The notes below the pieces were generated by a model. That model did no database searches. It saw nothing but the letters and a program-made list of their open reading frames with translations, and was not told the DNA's origin. A stretch of 64,000 nucleotides of DNA, taken from assembly GCA_035547915.1 (NCBI GenBank), contig DASZTS010000121.1:1-64000 (forward strand), written 5' to 3'. How positions within the stretch are numbered: the stretch's first letter is position 1; each line of letters opens with the position of its first letter. The position numbers and the translations under genes are program-made. Shown here one piece after another: positions 58,869-64,000 of this stretch. Source of the DNA: DASSFG01 sp035547915 (GTDB lineage Bacteria > Planctomycetota > Planctomycetia > Pirellulales > JAICIG01).

Positions 58869-59975
58869 TCAGGCCGCCAGCGATAGGACCGTGCGCGCGA
58901 GCGGGTTCCAACCGAACCGCCGATGCAGGCCGTCGCGGTCGATGGCCAAAGGTCTTGCGGCGACCATCTGGCGATAGGCGTCGTCGAGCGTGTCGGGATC
59001 GCACGGATCGAAATAGAAGACGCCCGGGCCTTCCAACTCGACGAGCGAACTGTTGTAACTCGCCAGCACCGGCGCGTCGTGCAGCAACGAGTCGAGCACG
59101 GGGAAACCGAACCCTTCGTACATCGACGGGTAGACCGTGAACATCACCTCGCGATAGAGGCGGCACAGTTCGGCGTCGGAAACGACACCGAGGAATTTGA
59201 CTCGGCCGAAGCGCGGGTTGTTCTGAGCCGCGCCCGGTCCTTCCCACAGCCATCCTTCGGGGCCGGCCCACCAGAGCTCGAAATCATCGGGCAGGACTTC
59301 GGTGTTCAAGAACCAATCGAGCAGGAAGTCGCCGTTCTTGCGCGGCTCGCGCGTGCCGACGATGAGCATGGCGTTCTTCCGCCGCTCGACCGGTCCGGCG
59401 TGCGCGTGTTCCGCCAGGCATTGGCTGGGGCCGGGATAGGCGACCGTGATGTCGCGCTGCGGCACGGCGCTCAGCCAGGCCGCGTCGGCCTTCGTGCATG
59501 CGGAGATCGCCAGCATCTTTTCGCAGAGGGCCAGGTTGGCTATCTGCCGATGGAAGGCTTCGCGCAGGCCGTGCGTGTGCGACCAGGGGACGATCAACGG
59601 CGTGAAGTCGTAGAAGATGCCGATCTCGCGGCCGAATCGCCGTTCGTCGGGGCGCGTCCAGGTATAGATGCCCGTGTGTCGGCCGGCGTGGGCGTCGTCG
59701 TAGGGAGTCTTCGGGCGACGGCACACGTCGATCACCCAATCGGCCAGGTTCGCGCCGACGTCGGTCACTTCACCCACGTCGAGCTCGATCTGTTGGCCGC
59801 GCATCAGGTCGCGGTTGAGGTCGTGCACGAGCTGCGTACGCGGATCGAGAAAGGTCGTCAGCCGCAACGGAGCGTGCCGATTGAGCGATTGCACGAGCCG
59901 GCAGGAAAAGCGGCCGATGCCCGTGAGCTTGGGCACCAGCAAGGGGAAGATTTCCAGATAGATCGGCTCGGGCAT
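58869..59975 (-). CDS. GT-B glycosyltransferase (GT4-like)
   Basis: The 368 residues carry the GT4 marks: IPATRRK-type donor-loop residues are weaker, but IVGTREPRKNGDFLLDWFL near 200 and VYPSMYEGFGFPVLDSLLHDAPVLASYNSSLVEL near 275 are typical of the C-terminal nucleotide-sugar domain. GIGRFSCRLVQSLNRH marks the N-terminal domain. It overlaps the upstream glycosyltransferase by one base (TGATG), so the two are translated in tandem, probably for one surface polysaccharide or glycoprotein. The stop region touches words (GAACGGCCGACAAAT) resembling a decayed family A end. Confidence 0.88.
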   Translation of the reverse strand: MPEPIYLEIFPLLVPKLTGIGRFSCRLVQSLNRHAPLRLTTFLDPRTQLVHDLNRDLMRGQQIELDVGEVTDVGANLADWVIDVCRRPKTPYDDAHAGRHTGIYTWTRPDERRFGREIGIFYDFTPLIVPWSHTHGLREAFHRQIANLALCEKMLAISACTKADAAWLSAVPQRDITVAYPGPSQCLAEHAHAGPVERRKNAMLIVGTREPRKNGDFLLDWFLNTEVLPDDFELWWAGPEGWLWEGPGAAQNNPRFGRVKFLGVVSDAELCRLYREVMFTVYPSMYEGFGFPVLDSLLHDAPVLASYNSSLVELEGPGVFYFDPCDPDTLDDAYRQMVAARPLAIDRDGLHRRFGWNPLARTVLSLAA

Positions 59976-61432
59976 CAGGCGGCCTCGCGGCGTACGGCAG
60001 GCGATGCGCCCGCCGAGGAGACCGAGTCCAAGGCATCGCGGAGCTTGGGCCAGACCGCGTCGGCCCCGGCCCACGACTTCATGCGCAACCGCGCCTGCGT
60101 CGACAGTTGCGCGTAGGCCTCGGGCTGCGTCTTCGCCACGTGGTAGCTGGTGGCGAGCTGATCGCGCAGAGACGACCAGACGATCCGCTGCCAACTGGTG
60201 TGAATGCGGCCGGTCTCGTCGTCGGGCCAACAACAGGGCTCGGGGTGCGATTCGACGACGTATCCCACCCAGGCGTCGAAATAGTCGCTCATCGCCGTGT
60301 TGGACGGGGCGATGCCGGGCCGCCCGGCGGCGAGGTGATCCTGTAGCGGCAGACACGCGCCCTCGGCCCGCGATGCATTGACGTAATAGGTGCTCGCGCG
60401 GGCCAGCTCGCGCATCTGCCCGTCCGTGAGGTAGTCGGTCACGAGCACGATCCGCGCCCGGTGGGGCAGCGCGATCTTGTTGTAGAACGCGAGCACCTCG
60501 CGCACCGGGGCAGGGTAGCTGACCACCAGTTTGAGCACGAGCGTGGCGTCGTCGCAGTCGCCCAGCGCCAGCAAGAATGCGGTGATCAGATCTTGCCAGT
60601 TCTTCCGTTTGTCGTCGGGGTTGAGCACGGCCGTGTAGACGATGCCCGATAGCTCCAACCGTGTGGCGGGCACCGGTAACCCGGTCTCGCCTTCTTGCCA
60701 GGCGCGCTTCCCGGCGTTCTTGGCCGCCACGAGCGCCTTGCTGAGCCGCAGCGGCAAGTGCGGCTTGATGCCATCGACCCATGCGCGGCGCGCGAGCGAA
60801 CGCACCCAGTTGCGCAGGCGAAAGCCGGTCGAATCGGGACCGGGCCGCGCTTCGGGATCGGCGGGGCGGAGTCGCGGTACCTCGGGTTGCTTGAGCACGT
60901 AGGCCGGACAATCGATGGCCACTTTCTGGCCGCGCTCCCAATCGGGAACCTCGAAATAGGCGGGCGAGACCGGCACGGGCACGACGCGCACGGGCGTCTT
61001 CACACCGGCCCGCGCGAGCGCCGTCGCGGTGAATTTGCTGGCGGTCAGGATCAGCGAGGCGTGATTGGCGATCCGCACCCAGTTGTTGCGCGGGTTGTCC
61101 TTATAGTCGGTGGCCGGGATGTCGGGGAATTCCCAGAAGGGGAAGACCACGTTCGGCGTCGCGCGCGAGAGATAGGCGTCGCTGAACGGCCGGAAGCTGA
61201 GATGGAGCGGTTCGCGGCCGTGGCGAGTGAGCCGGCGGACGGCGAAATCGACCTGGCTCTCCGGCCGGTCGATGCGCGTCACCTCGCCGTATAACTCCAA
61301 CAGGGGCAGGAAGGCCCGCAGCACGAAATCGTACGAATACCCGGTCTCGCCCAACGCGGAGGTCGACGCGGATCGACGAGACAGGGAGTTGACGATCAGG
61401 GCCGTCCGTTGCGGCGTGTGGGGGTCGGTCAT
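59975..61432 (-). CDS. Glycosyltransferase, GT-B like, upstream partner
   Basis: The 485 residues from ATG 61432 show a GT-B C-terminal domain: SGIVYTAVLNPDDKRKNWQDLITAFLLAL near 278, RARIVLVTDYLTDGQMRELARASTYYVNASRAEGACLPLQDHLAAGRPGIAPSNTAMSDY near 350. The N-terminal half has FPFWEFPDIP and VKTPVRVVPVPV, as in GT4 proteins. An insertion of about 90 residues lies between the halves. Coupled to the GT below by TGATG overlap. The sugar and acceptor are unknown. Confidence 0.85.
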   Translation of the reverse strand: MTDPHTPQRTALIVNSLSRRSASTSALGETGYSYDFVLRAFLPLLELYGEVTRIDRPESQVDFAVRRLTRHGREPLHLSFRPFSDAYLSRATPNVVFPFWEFPDIPATDYKDNPRNNWVRIANHASLILTASKFTATALARAGVKTPVRVVPVPVSPAYFEVPDWERGQKVAIDCPAYVLKQPEVPRLRPADPEARPGPDSTGFRLRNWVRSLARRAWVDGIKPHLPLRLSKALVAAKNAGKRAWQEGETGLPVPATRLELSGIVYTAVLNPDDKRKNWQDLITAFLLALGDCDDATLVLKLVVSYPAPVREVLAFYNKIALPHRARIVLVTDYLTDGQMRELARASTYYVNASRAEGACLPLQDHLAAGRPGIAPSNTAMSDYFDAWVGYVVESHPEPCCWPDDETGRIHTSWQRIVWSSLRDQLATSYHVAKTQPEAYAQLSTQARLRMKSWAGADAVWPKLRDALDSVSSAGASPAVRREAA

Positions 61433-61599
61433 GCTCGGTAAGCTGCTGTGATGAGGCCGCAATAGGGGCGGTAAAATAGGCGATCCGGCGGGGTGCGTCA
61501 ATGCGAGTCGCCGGGCTCGCGCCACGTTCAAATCGATCGCGGATACCTTGATCTTTCGTCACATTTCTTGCCGCAAATGGGGAGCCCTCCTAGCATCCA

Positions 61600-61686
61600 T
61601 AAAGAGCCTGTCCGAGAACCGACGTTGCGACAGGAACGAAACGCCGATTTTTCGGAAGCTCGGACCGGTTTTGTCGGTTGCTCTAA
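61600..61686 (+). repeat. Chimeric repeat: family B left end fused to family A right half
   Basis: The left part (AAAGAGCCTGTCCGAGAACC, 61601-61620) is the family B arm seen at 8299 and 8344. The right part, from GAAACGCCGATTTTT to GGTTTTGTCGGTTGCTCTAAA, is the right half of family A. It lies 77 bp before the cytidylate-kinase-like gene, in its leader. It looks like a recombination product of two repeats. Confidence 0.75.
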
Positions 61687-61762
61687 AGAGGTCGTCACAG
61701 ACCGTCGTGGCACACGGAGAGATGACGCGGTCTGCCGTTGTCCGAAACCCGTGGAGGCCGTT

Positions 61763-62488
61763 ATGAGCAGTCTTGCCAGTTCTCTTAGGCACCAGCGCGA
61801 AACGAGCGCTCTGATCGAGCAGCAGATCCAACGCTGGTTGATGCTGCAACACGTGCAACAACGCCGACCGGTGGGTCAGCCGGCCACCCGCGGGCATTAC
61901 ATCGCCATCTCGCGCGAAGCCGGAGCCGGCGGCGAGCAGATCGGCCGCGCCGTCAGCGAGGAACTCGGCTGGCGGGTGCTCGACCGCGAGTTGCTGACGC
62001 TCGTCGCGCAGGCCGCGTCGTGCTCGGCCTGCGACATCGAATCGGTCGACGAGACGGGCATGCGATGGATCACGGAGCTGTTCAATCACTGGGTCGACCA
62101 TGGCCCGGTGAGCCACGAGAAATACCTGCTCTGCCTGGCGGCCGTGCTGCGGGCGGCGACGCGGCAGGAGAGCGTGGTGATCGTCGGCCGCGGTGCGCAG
62201 TTCCTCTTGCCGCGCGAAGCGGGACTGGTGGTGCGGATCGTCGCGCCCGAACGGTTCCGCGTCGAGCAGGTGCAGAGGGTGCGCGGCCTGGGCGCGCGAG
62301 AAGCCCGCGCCTGGGTCGAAAGGACCGATCGCGAGCGGCGGCAGTTCATCGAACAGCATTTCCATCACGACGGCTGCGATATGCACCTGTACGACATGGT
62401 GCTGAACGTCGAGAAGCTCGGCATGGCGGGCGCCGCCCGACAGATCGCCCAAGCGGCCCGCGCGGCGTTCGGCGATCGGGTCGGATGA
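61763..62488 (+). CDS. Cytidylate kinase-like family protein
   Basis: ATG 61763 has GGAGG about 7 nt upstream and gives 241 residues. A P-loop-related segment GHYIAISREAGAGGEQIGRAVSEELGWRVLDREL lies near residue 45, a pattern of the cytidylate kinase-like family (Pfam PF13189). ESVVIVGRGAQFLLPREAGLVVRIVAPERFRVEQVQ near 135 and ARAWVERTDRERRQFIEQHFHHD near 180 provide the lid. The family lacks proven substrates. A family A repeat fragment begins directly after its stop. Confidence 0.88.
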   Translation: MSSLASSLRHQRETSALIEQQIQRWLMLQHVQQRRPVGQPATRGHYIAISREAGAGGEQIGRAVSEELGWRVLDRELLTLVAQAASCSACDIESVDETGMRWITELFNHWVDHGPVSHEKYLLCLAAVLRAATRQESVVIVGRGAQFLLPREAGLVVRIVAPERFRVEQVQRVRGLGAREARAWVERTDRERRQFIEQHFHHDGCDMHLYDMVLNVEKLGMAGAARQIAQAARAAFGDRVG

Positions 62489-62510
62489 TTCGCGGCTGAC
62501 AAAACCGGGA
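62489..62510 (+). repeat. Family A repeat fragment after the kinase stop
   Basis: The bases CGCGGCTGACAAAACCGG match the left end of family A (AGCGGCTGACAAAACCC). They begin two bases after the TGA stop of the cytidylate-kinase-like gene. The remainder of the unit is absent. Confidence 0.5.
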
Positions 62511-62555
62511 ATTATTCTAAACTCCTACGCGAGTACTTCGATCTGGGGAAACTCG

Positions 62556-63014
62556 ATGGGGGAACAACCACCGACCGGCCGGCTGGCCGGCGTCGACTAC
62601 GGCACCGTGCGCATCGGCGTGGCCGTGACCGATGCGCGGCGGACGCTCGCCAGTCCGTACGAGAACTATCGCCGCCGCGATCTGGCGGCCGATGCACGAT
62701 ACTTCCGGGAACTGGTCGCCAACGAAAAGATCGTGGGGTTCGTCGTCGGCCTGCCCGTCCACCTCGACGGCCATGAGAGCCAGAAATCTCTCGAAGCGCG
62801 GCGGTTCGGCGCGTGGTTGGCGGAGGCCACCGGCGTGGGTGTGGTGTTCTTCGACGAGCGGTTCACGACCGCCGAGGCCGACCGGTATCTGGGCGAGGCC
62901 CACCTGACCAAGAAGCAACGCATCGCACGGCGAGATAAACTGGCCGCGCAGATCCTGCTCTCGGCGTATCTCGAATCGACGCGGCCGGGCGAACCCGGCG
63001 CGCTCGATGATTGA
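62556..63014 (+). CDS. ruvX: Holliday junction resolvase-like YqgF/RuvX
   Basis: This is the RNase H-fold YqgF family, linked to 16S rRNA 5' processing and Holliday junction resolution. The 152 residues keep LAGVDYGTVRIGVAVTD near 10 (first Asp), FVVGLPVHLDGHESQKS near 65 (middle motif) and VVFFDERFTTAEADRYL near 96 (Asp/Glu). The length is normal. It overlaps the epimerase gene start if ATG 63007 is used. Confidence 0.92.
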   Translation: MGEQPPTGRLAGVDYGTVRIGVAVTDARRTLASPYENYRRRDLAADARYFRELVANEKIVGFVVGLPVHLDGHESQKSLEARRFGAWLAEATGVGVVFFDERFTTAEADRYLGEAHLTKKQRIARRDKLAAQILLSAYLESTRPGEPGALDD

Positions 63015-63024
63015 GGGGGTGCGC

Positions 63025-63948
63025 ATGGCGGCAAAATTGATCTTCGGCTGCGGCTACCTGGGGCACCGCGTGGCCCGACGTTGGCTCGCGGAAGGGCACA
63101 CCGTCTATGCCGTCACACGCCACGTCGATCGGGCGGCGGCTTGGCGCGGCGAAGGTTTGCACGCGATCGTCGCCGATGTGACCCGGCCGGCGACGCTGGT
63201 CGATTTGCCGGCCGTCGATTCGCTGTTATTCGCCGTCGGTCACGAAGGGGAGCGGGGCAGGGGACCCACGAACGACCACGTCGCCGGTCTGGCGAACGTG
63301 TTGGAGGCGATCTCGCCCGCGGTGCGCAGGCTGATCTATATCAGCTCGACCGGCGTGTATGGCGATTGCCAGGGGGAATGGATCGACGAAGAGACGGCCT
63401 GCGAGCCCCAACGTCCGTCCGGCCGCGCCTGCCTGACCGCCGAGCAGATGCTCGTGGAGCATGCCTACTCGGCGCGGACCGTCATCTTGCGGCTGGCGGG
63501 CATCTATGGCCCGGGACGCATACCCCGTAAAGACGTGCTCCTGGCGGGCGAACCGATCGACGCGCCCCAACACGGCTACTTGAACCTGATCCACGTCGAC
63601 GACGCCGTGCGCGCGGTGCTCGCCGCCGACAGGGTGTCGGCGGAGTTGCCGCGGCGGTATTTGATCTCCGACGGCTCGCCGGTGGTCCGCGGGGAGTATT
63701 ACGCCGAGCTGGCCCGACTGCTGGGCGCTCCGCCGCCGCGATTCCGTCCGCCCGACATTGAAACGCCGGCGCACGCTCGCGCGGCCGCCGACAAGCGCGT
63801 CTGCAACGCCCGCATGGCCGCCGAGTTGAAGGTAGCTCTGCGATTCATCGACTATCGGGCCGGCTTGAGGGCCATCGTCGGGGGCACCGAGACGCCCTAC
63901 CGCTCGTCTGATTCGAGCGGACCGGGCTCCTCTGCCGAGCCTCGGTGA
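63025..63948 (+). CDS. NAD-dependent epimerase/dehydratase-like SDR protein
   Basis: ATG 63025 has GAGGGGG upstream; ATG 63007 would overlap ruvX by eight bases. The 307 residues begin with a Rossmann motif in which GCGYLG replaces the usual G-x-G-x-x-G (FGCGYLGHRVARRWL). YISSTGVYGDCQGEWIDE and the RLAGIYGPGR motif fit the extended SDR family, but the usual active-site YxxxK is not clear, as ARACLTAEQML lies where it would be. It may be a YeeZ-like oxidoreductase. The window ends 52 bp later. Confidence 0.82.
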   Translation: MAAKLIFGCGYLGHRVARRWLAEGHTVYAVTRHVDRAAAWRGEGLHAIVADVTRPATLVDLPAVDSLLFAVGHEGERGRGPTNDHVAGLANVLEAISPAVRRLIYISSTGVYGDCQGEWIDEETACEPQRPSGRACLTAEQMLVEHAYSARTVILRLAGIYGPGRIPRKDVLLAGEPIDAPQHGYLNLIHVDDAVRAVLAADRVSAELPRRYLISDGSPVVRGEYYAELARLLGAPPPRFRPPDIETPAHARAAADKRVCNARMAAELKVALRFIDYRAGLRAIVGGTETPYRSSDSSGPGSSAEPR

Positions 63949-64000
63949 GTCTCGAGCAGTCGCAGAAGATGGGTCGGGTCGGCCGAGGAAAGAAGCAGGC

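Noticed and set aside
58840..58870. Possible decayed family A end at the stop of the glycosyltransferase gene
   Set aside because: The match (GAACGGCCGACAAAT) is weak; it is mentioned only in the gene entry.

Overview
The window is GC-rich chromosomal DNA from a planctomycete, most likely of the Pirellulales type. Several lineage-typical families support this: DUF1501 and DUF1800 secreted proteins, a very large PVC-type haem-binding dehydrogenase with HEAT repeats and a C-terminal CxxCH, DUF1080, a formylglycine sulfatase, a BBP7-like outer-membrane barrel, DUF1570 secreted proteases, and many small membrane proteins that begin with the planctomycete N-terminal motif RRFQFSLR-LL. No rRNA, tRNA, CRISPR array, prophage or transposase was recognised.

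Layout. 1-8.3 kb: a truncated Gly-tailed protein, a TPR lipoprotein, bioA, a periplasmic adaptor, an esterase, a DUF2007 protein and ribBA. 8.3-15 kb: the PVC dehydrogenase, a FIST-domain sensor with a small partner, and a DUF1501 protein. 15-18 kb: small membrane proteins and an unusual secreted protein made of 18 Cys-Cys doublets. 18-27.5 kb: a PfkB kinase, a host-attachment-like protein, an internally duplicated membrane protein, a Uma2 nuclease, a group II decarboxylase, a xylose isomerase, an 18-bp minisatellite, a sulfatase and a DUF1080 protein. 27.6-35 kb: an acidic TPR protein, a pre-peptidase (PPC) surface protein, the BBP7-like barrel and a carbohydrate-binding-like protein. 35-41.7 kb: cinA, carA, a lipoprotein adaptor, small motif proteins and an SRAP protein. 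41.7-48.5 kb: two DUF1570-like proteases flanking a PP2C phosphatase and a PEGA lipoprotein, then a small coiled-coil gene broken by an amber codon. 48.5-55.4 kb (minus strand): a type VII secretion-like locus with two WXG100-like proteins, a helical protein and an EssC/EccC-like three-module ATPase, followed at once by fucU and an L-fuconolactonase-like hydrolase. 55.5-64 kb: a DUF1800/DUF1501 pair, a histidine phosphatase, two coupled glycosyltransferases, a cytidylate kinase-like protein, ruvX and an epimerase.

Two structures cut across the gene map. A palindromic dispersed repeat of about 105 bp, with an AAAAATCGGC/GCCGATTTTT core hairpin, occurs in at least four full copies plus fragments, and in most cases its end supplies or directly abuts a stop codon. 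It looks like a mobile bidirectional terminator. The second is the family of short membrane microproteins sharing the RRFQFSLR-LL leader. The most promising candidate system is the diderm T7SS-like locus at 49.85-55.35 kb. Sugar-handling genes (xylose isomerase, PfkB kinase, sulfatase, DUF1080, fucU with fuconolactonase) suggest growth on complex sulfated or fucosylated polysaccharides, but that link is inferred.
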